NCBI GenBank assembly: GCA_029959365.1
Contig: JASCOA010000003.1
Location: forward strand, 20,535 to 84,534
Length of the DNA stretch: 64,000 bases
Direction of reading: 5' to 3'
Source: Microbacteriaceae bacterium PS02343
Lineage (GTDB): Bacteria; Actinomycetota; Actinomycetes; Actinomycetales; Microbacteriaceae
Positions 34,601-42,301 of the stretch are shown here, in pieces. The stretch's first letter is position 1, and every line of letters starts with the position of its first letter. Under the pieces are notes generated by a model. That model was not told where the DNA came from, made no database searches, and saw only the letters and a list, made by a program, of their open reading frames with translations. A program made the translations under genes and the position numbers.

Positions 34601-36040
34601 TCACACCACGTCGGCGAGGTACCCGGAGTCGGGCAGCGGGTGCCGGCTGAGGCCGCGCCAGGTGCGCTCGAGCGCGGCGACGCCCTGCTCGAGCTGCTCC
34701 GGCCCGTAGCCGAAGGGGATGCGCAGGAAGCGCTCGAAGGCCCCGTCGAGCCCGAAGCGCGGGCCGGCGATCACGACCAGACCGGATGCGCGGGCCGCGA
34801 TCGTGAACTGCGAGCTGACCGCCTCGCCCAGGTTCACCCAGGTGGTCAGGCCGCCGTGCACGTGCGGCACGGTCCACTCGGGCAGGCGGTCGGCGAGCAG
34901 CGTCTGCAGGGTCTCGCGGCCCGCGCGCAGCTGCTGCCGGCGCAGCTCGAGCACCGGGTCCCAGTCGCGCAGCAGGTGCGTGACCATGAGCTGCTCGACC
35001 AGCGGTGTGCCCAGGTCGTTGGCGGCGCGGGCGCGCACCAGGCGCTGCAGGATGCCGCGGTCGGCGCGGATCCAGCCGATCCGCATCCCTCCCCACACCG
35101 TCTTGCCGACCGAGCCGAGCGAGATCACGGGGCTCGCGAGCCCGGGCGGCGGTGCGACGGCCGCCAGCGGGGTGAGCGGATGCGGGCGGTCGATGTCCAG
35201 TTCGCCGATGGTCTCGTCGATCACCAGCAGCGTGCCCTGCTGCGCCGCGAGCGCGACGAGCCGCTCGCGCTGCGCCTCGGGCATGCTCGCGCCGGTGGGG
35301 TTGTGGAACTCGGGCATGAGGTAGCCGAGCACGGGGCTCGTGCCGCGGATCGCCTGCTCGAGGCCCTGGTCGTCCCAGCCCTCGTGGCTCGTGACGCTGA
35401 CCGGCACCATGCGCGCCCCGGCCCCGCGCAGCGCCTCGTAGGCGTGGGGGTAGCTCGGCGACTCGACGAGCACCCGGTCGCCGCGGCCGAGCAGCGTGCG
35501 GGCGACGAGCGAGATGGCGTGCTGGGCGCCGAGGGTCACCATGATCTGCTCCGGCTGCGTGGGCACGCCGCGCTGCCGGTAGCGGGCCGCGATGGCCTCG
35601 CGCAGCTCGAGGTCGCCCACGCCGTCGAAGCCGGGGTCGGCGAGGTAGCGCGGCAGCTGCTCGGCGGCCCATCGCGCGGCGTCGGGCAGCCAGGGCAGCG
35701 CCGGCATCGACGCCTTGCTGAAGTCGATGAGCCCGCTGGTCTCGGTCTCGACGGGGGCGCCCTCGCGGCCGGGCAGGCGGGCCACGCTGCCCGAGCCGCG
35801 CACGCTGTCGAGGTAGCCCTGCTCGCGCAGCTCGGCGTAGGCGCTGGCGACGGTCGTGCGGCTCAGCCCGAGCTGCGCGGCGAGCTCGCGCTCGGCGGGC
35901 AGCCGGGTGCCGAGCAGGATGCGGCCGTCGAGCACGAGCAGGCGGATGCGGTCGGCGAGCGCCTGGTACGCCGGCGTCGATCCGGTGCCGCGCCAATCGG
36001 TCAGCAGCGCGACGGCGGCACGGGCGGAGAGGGTTGCCAT
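34601..36040 (-). CDS. yczR: MocR-type regulator (GntR HTH plus aminotransferase fold), YczR-like
   Basis: A 479-residue MocR protein. Residues 15-90 are a GntR winged helix (LPAERELAAQLGLSRTTVAS), and the rest is a fold-type I aminotransferase with PEFHNPTG, VIDETIGELDID and the PLP-lysine block SLGSVGKTVWGGMRIGW. It is divergent from a YczE-type membrane protein, a conserved pairing described for YczR. ATG at 36040 has TACTCT six bases upstream, hence probably leaderless. A 10-bp inverted repeat abuts that box, so autoregulation and control of yczE are expected. A catalytic transaminase role is unlikely. Confidence 0.9.
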   Translation of the reverse strand: MATLSARAAVALLTDWRGTGSTPAYQALADRIRLLVLDGRILLGTRLPAERELAAQLGLSRTTVASAYAELREQGYLDSVRGSGSVARLPGREGAPVETETSGLIDFSKASMPALPWLPDAARWAAEQLPRYLADPGFDGVGDLELREAIAARYRQRGVPTQPEQIMVTLGAQHAISLVARTLLGRGDRVLVESPSYPHAYEALRGAGARMVPVSVTSHEGWDDQGLEQAIRGTSPVLGYLMPEFHNPTGASMPEAQRERLVALAAQQGTLLVIDETIGELDIDRPHPLTPLAAVAPPPGLASPVISLGSVGKTVWGGMRIGWIRADRGILQRLVRARAANDLGTPLVEQLMVTHLLRDWDPVLELRRQQLRAGRETLQTLLADRLPEWTVPHVHGGLTTWVNLGEAVSSQFTIAARASGLVVIAGPRFGLDGAFERFLRIPFGYGPEQLEQGVAALERTWRGLSRHPLPDSGYLADVV

Positions 36041-36046
36041 CGGTCC

Positions 36047-36052
36047 AGAGTA
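36047..36052 (-). promoter_or_regulatory. Leaderless -10 box for the MocR regulator gene
   Basis: TACTCT (minus strand) ends six bases before the ATG at 36040 and directly abuts the inverted repeat at 36053-36087. Confidence 0.6.
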
Positions 36053-36096
36053 CCCCGATTGGACTCTTGCCGGAATGCCAATCGGGGCATTGGATT
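36053..36096. promoter_or_regulatory. YczR operator: 10-bp inverted repeat plus extra ATTGGA half-site
   Basis: CCCCGATTGG (36053-36062) and CCAATCGGGG (36078-36087) are perfect inverted arms with a 15-bp spacer. A further ATTGGATT at 36089-36096 repeats the half-site in direct orientation to ATTGGACT at 36058. The array fills the 62-bp divergent promoter region of regulator and membrane protein. Confidence 0.7.
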
Positions 36097-36102
36097 GCAA
36101 CT

Positions 36103-36828
36103 ATGACCGCCAACCTCGCTCGCCGCATCGCGCAGCTGCTGATCGGACTGGTGCTCTACGGCATCGCCGTCGCGCTCATGCTGCGCGGCGCGATCGGCGT
36201 GGAGCCCTGGACCGTCTTCTCGCAGGGCGTCGCCCACCACCTGCCGCTCAGCATCGGCACCCTGACCGTCGTGATCGGCGCCCTCGTGCTGCTCGCCTGG
36301 ATCCCGCTCAGGCAGCGGCCCGGCATCGGCACCATCGCGAACGTGATCGTCCTGGGCCCCGCCATCGACCTCGGCCTGCTGATCGTGCCGCCCGTCGAGC
36401 CGCTGCTCCCCCGCATCGCGATCTTCGCCGGCGGACTGCTGCTGCTCGCGGTCGCGAGCGGCCTCTACATCGGCGCGCGCTTCGGCCCCGGCCCGCGCGA
36501 CGGCCTGATGACCGGGCTCGTCGCCCGCACCGGCAGGCCGATCTGGATGATCCGCACCGGCCTCGAGGTCACCGTGCTCGCCATCGGCTGGCTGCTCGGC
36601 GGCACCGTCGGCCTCGGCACGGTCGCGTTCGCGGTGCTCATCGGCCCGCTCTGCAACATCACCATCCCGCTGCTGCGGGTGCCGGAGCCGAGCTGCACCG
36701 CGGCCGCCGGAGCGACCGACGGTCTCATCGAGGCCGGCGCTCCCCATGACGAACGGGCCGCGGCACCGCGACCCGTCACGACGACCGCCTCCGCGGTCCC
36801 GACCGACTCCGAAGGGAGCCCATCATGA
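36103..36828 (+). CDS. yczE: YczE-type integral membrane protein
   Basis: A 241-residue protein with about six membrane helices (LIGLVLYGIAVALMLRGAIG; IGTLTVVIGALVLLAWIPL; IFAGGLLLLAVASGLYIGA and others) and the conserved R-G-A-I-G-x-E-P-W-T and FGPGPRDGLMTGL blocks of the YczE/YitT-like family. Its function is unknown. The ATG at 36103 lies directly after the regulator operator. A Pro/Thr/Ala-rich tail of 40 residues follows the last helix. It overlaps the next tiny gene by ATGA, indicating co-translation. Confidence 0.88.
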   Translation: MTANLARRIAQLLIGLVLYGIAVALMLRGAIGVEPWTVFSQGVAHHLPLSIGTLTVVIGALVLLAWIPLRQRPGIGTIANVIVLGPAIDLGLLIVPPVEPLLPRIAIFAGGLLLLAVASGLYIGARFGPGPRDGLMTGLVARTGRPIWMIRTGLEVTVLAIGWLLGGTVGLGTVAFAVLIGPLCNITIPLLRVPEPSCTAAAGATDGLIEAGAPHDERAAAPRPVTTTASAVPTDSEGSPS

Positions 36829-36965
36829 TCACCCTGTTCATCCTCATCGCCGTCCTGGCCGCCATCGGTGCGATCGCCGCGGTGCCCCTCGTGCTGCGCG
36901 ACGGCCACCACCGCGTGCCCACGCTGCGCGACTACGACACGCGCCGCCCCGCCCTGCGCGCCTGA
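36825..36965 (+). CDS. 46-residue single-pass membrane protein, unknown
   Basis: The ATG at 36825 overlaps the yczE stop (ATGA) and has GAAGGGAG 6 nt upstream, so expression with yczE is well supported. Residues 2-24 (ITLFILIAVLAAIGAIAAVP) form one helix, followed by a basic tail (RDGHHRVPTLRDYDTRRPAL). Family not recognised; coupling suggests a partner of the YczE protein. Confidence 0.7.
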   Translation: MITLFILIAVLAAIGAIAAVPLVLRDGHHRVPTLRDYDTRRPALRA

Positions 36966-36982
36966 GCGGCGCCCCGGCAGCG

Positions 36983-37035
36983 ACGGAGACGAGCGGATGC
37001 GCGGACCCCAGGGCCGCGCATCCGCTCGTCTCCGT
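36983..37035. terminator. 22-bp perfect hairpin containing the GAGCGGATGCG word
   Basis: Perfect 22-bp arms at 36983-37004 and 37014-37035 enclose a 9-nt loop between convergent stops at 36965 and 37044. It is the longest perfect stem in the window and a likely bidirectional terminator. Confidence 0.75.
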
Positions 37036-37043
37036 CCCCGGGT

Positions 37044-37421
37044 CTACGCCCGCATGCCCGCCGAGCCCAGCACCTTCTCGACCTCGATCTCGAGCACGAC
37101 GCGCTCGGGGTTCGGGCGCGGCTGCCGGTAGCGCGCCGCGTAGAGCTCGACGGCGAGGGCGACCGAGTCGGCGTCGTCGAGCACGCGCGCGGGGCCCTCG
37201 AAGCTGATCCAGCGACCGCCGTCGACGCTCGCCACGGTCGCACGGCCTCCGCGCTCGGCGTTGAGGAACTTCTGCGAGCCGCGGCTGCCGATGACGCGCA
37301 CGACCCCGTCGCGGTAGGTGATGCCGACCGGCACCGCGTGGATGCGGCCGTCGCGGCCGAGGGTCGAGAGCGTGGCGAGGTGGTACTCGGCGAGGAACTC
37401 GCGCGCGGCGTCGGTGATCAC
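37044..37421 (-). CDS. PPOX-class (pyridoxamine-phosphate-oxidase-fold) protein, possibly F420-dependent
   Basis: A 125-residue split-barrel flavin/deazaflavin-binding protein. FLAEYHLATLSTLGRDGRIHAVPVG is the usual N-terminal strand pair, and IGSRGSQKFLNAERGGRATV holds the phosphate-binding G-S-x-x-K. Actinobacterial homologues of this size are often F420-dependent oxidoreductases; cofactor here is not determined. The GTG at 37421 is preceded by CAGGGT and six bases, a leaderless-type start. It converges on the YczE unit across the 22-bp hairpin. Confidence 0.88.
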   Translation of the reverse strand: MITDAAREFLAEYHLATLSTLGRDGRIHAVPVGITYRDGVVRVIGSRGSQKFLNAERGGRATVASVDGGRWISFEGPARVLDDADSVALAVELYAARYRQPRPNPERVVLEIEVEKVLGSAGMRA

Positions 37422-37535
37422 GGCACCACCCTGCCACGCCGCGGGGTTGCGGCGCGGCCGGCGATCTGAGGGATACTCAACGCACCCCCACTTCTCGGTG
37501 GAGACGCCGGAACCCCGTTCCGACAGGATGGGAAC

Positions 37536-37562
37536 GTGATGCAGCTGAGCGAGGGCGCCTGA
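37536..37562 (+). CDS. Putative 8-residue leaderless leader peptide, coupled to the kinase
   Basis: GTG at 37536 is preceded by CAGGAT with a six-base gap, as in other leaderless genes here. It opens an 8-codon frame (MMQLSEGA) whose TGA shares its A with the kinase ATG (TGATG). The kinase ribosome-binding site lies within the mini-cistron, so translation may be coupled. Confidence 0.35.
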   Translation: MMQLSEGA

Positions 37563-39163
37563 TGCCGCAGCGGATACGCCGCGCGGTCGCCACGCGCCCC
37601 AACACGATGGTGCCGCAGTCGCGCCTGCACTTCCTCGCCGCCGTCACCCTGCTCGCGGTGCTCTTCGCCCTCGTCGACCATGAGACGCTGCAGCGCCCGG
37701 AGTTCGTCACCGGCCTCGCGATCGCGGCCGCCGGCCTGCTCATCGGCGTGCCCATCTGGTGGGGCAAGCTGCCGCCGCGGGCCTTCGCGCCGCTCGGCGG
37801 CGTCGACATCGCCGCCGCGGCGTTCATCAACGTGGCCATCTACGAGGGCACCGGCACCTCGATCGGCCTCATCATCGCGCTGCTGCCGATCCTGTGGCTC
37901 TCCTTCTGGTTCGGATACCCCGGTGCGGCCGCGGCGAGCATCGGCGCCTTCGTCGTCACCTACGCGCCGGGCTGGCTGCACGGCGACTGGCCGCAGGACG
38001 GCGTCGGCTGGGCGACGCTCTCGGCCTTCCCCGTCGCGCTCTCCGTCGTCTCGGTCGGCATGGCCTTCGCCACGCTGCGCTACCGGGAGGCGCAGCGATC
38101 GCGCGCTGCGGCCGAGCGGGAGGCCGGGCGCATCGACTCGATCTTCCGCACCGTCATCGAGCAGATCGACGCCTGGCTGGTCGTCTTCGACCTCGACGGC
38201 GAGGTGATCGTCGACAACAAGGCGCTCAGCCACCTCGGGCGCCTCGCCGACTTCGATCGCGAGAGCATGACCGCAGGGCACGTCTTCGAGCAGGACCGCG
38301 TGACGCCGATCCCGCCCGAGCGGCAGGCGCTCGCCCGGCTCCGCGCCGGCGAGGAGGTCAGCAACGAGATCGTCTGGGCGGGCCCCCGCGGCCGTCAGCG
38401 CGCCGTGCTCATCAACGGGCGCACCGTGCGGGCCGCGAACGGCGGCACGCTCGGCCTCGTGCTGGTGCTGCAGGACATCACCGAGGTGCAGACGGAGGTG
38501 ATTGAGCGGGAGGAGTCGCTGGCCTCGCTGAGCCACGAGCTGCGCAGCCCGCTCACCTCGATCGTCGGGTACAGCGACCTCATGGAGGAGTCCCTCGAGG
38601 GCGCGCCGCAGGCCCGCACGGCGGCGATCATCCGCCGCAGCGCCGAGCACATGCTCGCGCTCACCGAGTCGCTGCTCTCCGCGTTCCGCGACGGCGAGGC
38701 GCCCCAGCGCTCCTCGGTGGCGGTGCGCGAGGCCGTGGACCGGGCCGTCGACATGCAGCGGTCGGCGCAGTCCTGGGGCTCCCGCACGCTGCGGCTCGAG
38801 ATCCCGCAGCAGCTGCACGCGGACGCCGACCCGCGGCAGCTGCTGCAGATCCTGAACAACCTCATCAGCAACGCGGTCAAGTACTCGCCGAACGGCGCAC
38901 TCATCTCGGTGCAGGCCGATCGCGACGAGGCGGAGACGAGCATCCGCGTGCACAACACGGGCGATCCGATCCCGACCGAGCAGTTGGAGCGCATCTTCGA
39001 CCGCTTCTACCGGCGACCGGGCGCCGAGACCGGTACGAGCCGCGGCCTCGGCATCGGGCTCGCGCTGAGCCGCAGGATGGCGCTCGCCCACGGGGGCGCG
39101 CTCACCGCATCCGCCACCGCCGACGGCACGGAGTTCGTGCTGCAGCTGCCGAACGGCGCCTGA
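37562..39163 (+). CDS. Orphan sensor histidine kinase with PAS domain
   Basis: A 533-residue membrane kinase. About five N-terminal helices (residues 24-172) form the sensory membrane part; a PAS-like domain spans 190-312 (VIEQIDAWLVVFDLDGEVIV). The H box SHELRSPLTS has phospho-acceptor His325, and the N box QILNNLISNAVKYS and G box GLGIGLALSRRMA complete the ATPase domain. No response regulator gene is adjacent, so its partner must be encoded elsewhere. ATG at 37562 has GAGGG 7 nt upstream inside a mini-cistron that ends on the same base. Signal unknown. Confidence 0.93.
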   Translation: MPQRIRRAVATRPNTMVPQSRLHFLAAVTLLAVLFALVDHETLQRPEFVTGLAIAAAGLLIGVPIWWGKLPPRAFAPLGGVDIAAAAFINVAIYEGTGTSIGLIIALLPILWLSFWFGYPGAAAASIGAFVVTYAPGWLHGDWPQDGVGWATLSAFPVALSVVSVGMAFATLRYREAQRSRAAAEREAGRIDSIFRTVIEQIDAWLVVFDLDGEVIVDNKALSHLGRLADFDRESMTAGHVFEQDRVTPIPPERQALARLRAGEEVSNEIVWAGPRGRQRAVLINGRTVRAANGGTLGLVLVLQDITEVQTEVIEREESLASLSHELRSPLTSIVGYSDLMEESLEGAPQARTAAIIRRSAEHMLALTESLLSAFRDGEAPQRSSVAVREAVDRAVDMQRSAQSWGSRTLRLEIPQQLHADADPRQLLQILNNLISNAVKYSPNGALISVQADRDEAETSIRVHNTGDPIPTEQLERIFDRFYRRPGAETGTSRGLGIGLALSRRMALAHGGALTASATADGTEFVLQLPNGA

Positions 39164-39177
39164 CCGAGCGGATGCGC

Positions 39178-39651
39178 TCAGCCGTCGACGGGGAACTGCC
39201 CGACGCCGTGCTCGCGCATGCCGTCGAGGATGCGCACGAAGGCATCGAGCTCGGCCGGCGTCACGCTCGCGGCGAGCTCGAAGAAACGGTCGTCGGCGGT
39301 GCGCACGATCTCCTCGATCGCGTGCCCCTCGATCGTCGGCACGATGCTGAGCGCCCGCCGGTCGCCGTGGAAGGGTTCGCGCCGGACGAGGCCGCGCTGC
39401 TCGAGCACGTCGATGATGGTCGAGGCACCGGCAGCGCTGAGCTGCAGCGCGGTGCGGATGTCGACCTGGCGCACCGTCTCGCCGAGCGAGTGCTGGCGCA
39501 GCACGTAGGCGAGCACCATGGATCCGTTGGTGGTCAGGTCGAGCAGCGCTCCGGCCCGCCGCCAGATGTCCATGTCGGCGACGCGGAAGTCGATGAACGC
39601 GTCGAGCGCCGCGCGCAGGCGCGGATCATTGCGCTTATCGGATGACGTCAT
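39178..39651 (-). CDS. MarR-family transcriptional regulator
   Basis: A 157-residue winged-helix regulator: QVDIRTALQLSAAGASTIIDVLEQRGLV is the recognition region and RREPFHGDRRALSIVPTIEG the wing. ATG at 39651 was chosen; a GTG four codons upstream is possible. A TACGGT box lies 10 nt before the ATG, giving at most a few bases of leader. It stands between the kinase and the SMR exporter pair, and no operator is obvious. Confidence 0.88.
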   Translation of the reverse strand: MTSSDKRNDPRLRAALDAFIDFRVADMDIWRRAGALLDLTTNGSMVLAYVLRQHSLGETVRQVDIRTALQLSAAGASTIIDVLEQRGLVRREPFHGDRRALSIVPTIEGHAIEEIVRTADDRFFELAASVTPAELDAFVRILDGMREHGVGQFPVDG

Positions 39652-39706
39652 GGTGACCCCCACCGTACTCCCAGGAGCGGGACGCTGCCCGGTTTGGGAG
39701 CGCGCG

Positions 39707-40066
39707 TCAGGACTTCTCGTCGCGGTCCGCGCGGCGGCCCGGCACGGTGCGCACGAACTTGAGCCCGACGACGCTGCCGACGAGGCCGGCCAGCAGCACG
39801 ATCTTGAGCGGCGACGCCGCCTCGACGCCGGTGGCCATCGCCCAGATCACGGTGAGCGCCGCCCCGAGACCGATCCACACCGTGTAGGCCACGGTGATCG
39901 GCAGGGAGCGCATCGCGTACGACAGCCCGATCATGCTGAGCACGACGGTGACGCCGAAGACGATGGTCGGCAGCGGGCGGGTGAAGCCCTGCGACTGCCC
40001 GAGCGCGGTCGCCCAGACCGCCTCGAGCACGGACGATGCGATGAGCACGATCCAGTGCACGATCAC
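39707..40066 (-). CDS. SMR-family exporter subunit (Gdx/SugE type), second of pair
   Basis: A 119-residue four-helix protein. The essential membrane Glu is in SSVLEAVWATALGQSQGF (residue about 13), the W-x-x-A-x5-S-x-G-F pattern of guanidinium exporters rather than of EmrE. GTG at 40066 overlaps the stop of the first subunit (GTGA), so both are made from one mRNA and probably form a heterodimer in opposite orientations. A cytosolic basic tail (VPGRRADRDEKS) is longer than in the partner. The riboswitch upstream of the pair indicates guanidine export. Confidence 0.9.
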   Translation of the reverse strand: MIVHWIVLIASSVLEAVWATALGQSQGFTRPLPTIVFGVTVVLSMIGLSYAMRSLPITVAYTVWIGLGAALTVIWAMATGVEAASPLKIVLLAGLVGSVVGLKFVRTVPGRRADRDEKS

Positions 40067-40377
40067 TCCACCGCCTTGAGGCCGGCGACGCAGCCGATGA
40101 GCACGACGAGCAGCGCGACCTTGGCGACCGTGGGACGCTCCCGTCCGCTCACGAACGCCCACACGACGGTGAGCGCTGCGCCGATGCCGGTCCACACCGC
40201 GTAGGCCGTGCCGGTCGGGATCGAGCCCATCGCGAACGACAGGCCGATCATGCTCGCGACGAAGCCGACGACGAACACGATCGTCGGCACGCGCCGCTTG
40301 AAGCCCTTCGAGGCGTCGAGCGCGGTCGCCCAGACCGCCTCCAGCACTCCGGAGAGGACGAGGATCACCCAGGCCAT
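40063..40377 (-). CDS. SMR-family exporter subunit (Gdx/SugE type), first of pair
   Basis: A 104-residue four-helix transporter. SGVLEAVWATALDASKGF has the conserved Glu13 and the Gdx-type motif, and PTGTAYAVWTGIGAALTVVWA is the typical third helix. Such proteins exchange protons for guanidinium. ATG at 40377 has AAGGTGG 6 nt upstream, directly after a guanidine-III riboswitch (40396-40436). It is the promoter-proximal member of an overlapping two-gene operon, with subunits similar but not identical. Confidence 0.93.
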   Translation of the reverse strand: MAWVILVLSGVLEAVWATALDASKGFKRRVPTIVFVVGFVASMIGLSFAMGSIPTGTAYAVWTGIGAALTVVWAFVSGRERPTVAKVALLVVLIGCVAGLKAVE

Positions 40378-40395
40378 GACGAGCCACCTTCCGAT

Positions 40396-40436
40396 GGCAG
40401 TCTTGTCGTGGTGCGGGTACTGCTCCCTCGTCCGCA
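40396..40436 (-). promoter_or_regulatory. Guanidine-III riboswitch (ykkC-III)
   Basis: On the minus strand the segment matches the class III consensus: GCGGACGAGG, then GCAGTACCCGC, then GACAAGACTGCC. GCGG can pair with CCGC (P1) and GCAGT with ACTGC (pseudoknot). The ribosome-binding site AAGGTGG begins 5 nt after it and it precedes two Gdx-type SMR genes, the expected targets. A TACCGT -10 box lies at 40464-40469. Confidence 0.82.
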
Positions 40437-40513
40437 GGCCCGGTTCCGGGGCCTCCGAGCAGGACGGTAGCACGCACGATCGGCCCCGCTGCACGGGTGC
40501 TGCACAGGTGGGA

Positions 40514-41134
40514 TCAGACGCCGAAGACGAGGTCGAGCAGGAGCGGGTACACCGCCAACGACACGGCGATGACGCCGAGGGATGCGGCGACCGCCCACCA
40601 GCGCGGCCGCGCTCGCACGACCGCCAGCGCCAGGAACGCGGCGCCGAGCGCCATCTGGATCACCCAGTAGTGCGGCCCGGTGCTCTCGCCGACCCGGATG
40701 AGCAGCCAGAGCCCGTCGGCGAGCAGCAGCGCGCTGAGCACCGCCGTACCGAGCACCCGGGCCTCCGGGCGCCCGAAGCGCACGACGCCCGCGATCGCGC
40801 CGAAGAGCAGGCCCGCGGGGATGCCGAGCAGCGTGTAGACGTTCGAGAAGGGCTCGGAGTAGAAGAAGCCGCGCGCCGCGGACATCAGGCCGTAGCCCTC
40901 GTTGAGCGCCTGGAACGCGAGCACGCCGAGCAGTGCGCCGAGCAGGGGGCGGGAGCGCACCAGCCACACCACGAGGAAGGTGAGCATCGTCCAGCCGCCG
41001 TTGGAGTTGGCGAAGGGCTTGAGCTCGGTCGGCAGCAGGAACTGCAGCCAGCTCGTCGCCGCGCCGAGCACCAGGCCGGCCGCGATCACGAGCAGGATGC
41101 GCGCCAGGACGGGCAGGATGCGCCGGCGGATCAC
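40514..41134 (-). CDS. Integral membrane protein, DUF6518-like
   Basis: A 206-residue protein with about six membrane helices. ATSWLQFLLPTELKPFANSNGGWTMLTFLV, given here as residues 25-55, resembles the Q-x-x-L-P and A-N-S-x-x-W features of DUF6518 proteins. Function is unknown. GTG at 41134 overlaps the stop of the upstream exported protein (GTGA), so the two are co-translated. No catalytic residues stand out. Confidence 0.7.
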   Translation of the reverse strand: MIRRRILPVLARILLVIAAGLVLGAATSWLQFLLPTELKPFANSNGGWTMLTFLVVWLVRSRPLLGALLGVLAFQALNEGYGLMSAARGFFYSEPFSNVYTLLGIPAGLLFGAIAGVVRFGRPEARVLGTAVLSALLLADGLWLLIRVGESTGPHYWVIQMALGAAFLALAVVRARPRWWAVAASLGVIAVSLAVYPLLLDLVFGV

Positions 41135-41781
41135 GCGCCCGCCTCGGCGAACCCGACCGGCAGCATCACGTCCTGCACCCGGTCGTTCGAGGCGGTGTGG
41201 TCGTTGCGGGTGACGATCGCGCAGGCGGTGGCGGCGCAGTCGAGGCCGCTCTCCTCATCCGACGCCGCCGGCACCTCGAGGTACGCGGTGAAGGCGCCGT
41301 CGTCGTCGAAGCCGCGGGCACCGAAGAGACGCCAGGCCCAGTCGTCGTTGATCCAGTTCGAGGGCGCCCACTGCACGGCGCCCTCCTCGACCGGCTCGGC
41401 GCCATCGGTCTCGGGCACGCCGCCGAGGCAGGGCCCCGGCTTCGTCTCGGCGTCGGCGGGCACCGCGCACAGCGCCACGTAGATGCCGCGGCTCGGGTCG
41501 AAGCCCTCGCCGGTCACGACGATGCGCTGGCCCTCGGCGAGCGCCGCGGTGTCGATCGCCCCACCCGCCTCGTCCGCCACCGCGATCGTGCGGGTGCGGC
41601 CGTCCTCGCCCTCGGCGGTGGCGCTCGACGGCCACTCCTCGTCGGTCCGCACCTGCTCGGCGACGCCCTGATCGCGGTGGGTCAGGATCGGCACCGCCAG
41701 GACCGCCACGACGCCGAGCAGCACGACCACGACGGTTGCGGGCGCGAGCAGCCAGAGTCGGCGCGGGCGCGGGCGTGCCAT
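41131..41781 (-). CDS. Membrane-anchored exported protein, neocarzinostatin-like segment
   Basis: A 216-residue protein with one N-terminal helix (RLWLLAPATVVVVLLGVVAV) and an extracytoplasmic domain. GEGFDPSRGIYVALCAVP followed by PGPCLGG recalls the neocarzinostatin-type Ig-like fold of actinobacterial surface proteins, including a Cys pair. A second Cys pair (GLDCAATACAIV) would form another disulfide. ATG at 41781 has AAGGAC 5 nt upstream. It is translationally coupled to the following membrane protein. Function unknown. Confidence 0.7.
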   Translation of the reverse strand: MARPRPRRLWLLAPATVVVVLLGVVAVLAVPILTHRDQGVAEQVRTDEEWPSSATAEGEDGRTRTIAVADEAGGAIDTAALAEGQRIVVTGEGFDPSRGIYVALCAVPADAETKPGPCLGGVPETDGAEPVEEGAVQWAPSNWINDDWAWRLFGARGFDDDGAFTAYLEVPAASDEESGLDCAATACAIVTRNDHTASNDRVQDVMLPVGFAEAGA

Positions 41782-41878
41782 GGGTGTCCTTCGACGGCGG
41801 GGCGGGGTCGGGCACGATTCTAGGCGCGGTGCGGATGCGGGCGTCCCGCCCCTGCGACCGGCCGCCGCGCGCCGGGTG

Positions 41879-41884
41879 CAGGAT
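41879..41884 (+). promoter_or_regulatory. Leaderless-type -10 box before the first crcB gene
   Basis: CAGGAT ends six bases before the GTG at 41891; no ribosome-binding site is present. The same CAGGAT-N6-start layout precedes the GNAT gene at 27640, the WYL gene at 8709 and the mini-cistron at 37536. Confidence 0.5.
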
Positions 41885-41890
41885 GGGCGG

Positions 41891-42301
41891 GTGACCCGTT
41901 CCCTGCTCGCCGTGCTCCTCGGCGGCGCGCTCGGCACCGCGGCGCGCCTCGGGGTCGACCTGCTGCTGCCGCACGATCCGGGCGGCTTCGCGCTCTCGAC
42001 GCTGATCGTCAATGTCGTCGGCTGCTTCGCGCTCGGTGCGCTCACGACGTCGCTGCTCACCCGGCCGGCGCTTGCCGAGTGGGCGCGAGCGGGTCTCGGC
42101 CCCGGTCTGCTCGGCGGATTCACGACCATGTCGGCCGTGGCGCTGGTGCTCGGCCAGCAGCTGCAGCAAGGCCTGGCGCTGCCGGCGGCGCTGCAGGGCG
42201 CGGCGCAGGTCGTGCTGAGCCTCCTCGCGGTCTGGGCGGGCCTGCGGCTCGGCCGCCGCGTCAGCACCGGCAGAGCGGATGCGCGGGGCCCCGCCTCGTG
42301 A
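41891..42301 (+). CDS. crcB: CrcB/Fluc fluoride channel subunit 1
   Basis: A 136-residue four-helix protein. LIVNVVGCFALGALTTSLLT has the pore Asn, and GPGLLGGFTTMSAVAL the G-F-T-T motif of the Fluc family, which exports fluoride through dual-topology dimers. GTG at 41891 is leaderless-type. Its stop overlaps the second crcB start (GTGA). The paired genes imply a heterodimeric channel, as in other Gram-positive bacteria. No fluoride riboswitch is visible upstream. Confidence 0.92.
   Translation: MTRSLLAVLLGGALGTAARLGVDLLLPHDPGGFALSTLIVNVVGCFALGALTTSLLTRPALAEWARAGLGPGLLGGFTTMSAVALVLGQQLQQGLALPAALQGAAQVVLSLLAVWAGLRLGRRVSTGRADARGPAS

Noticed and set aside
41782..41890. Possible fluoride riboswitch before the crcB pair
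   Set aside because: No aptamer consensus or pseudoknot could be found and the gene appears leaderless.
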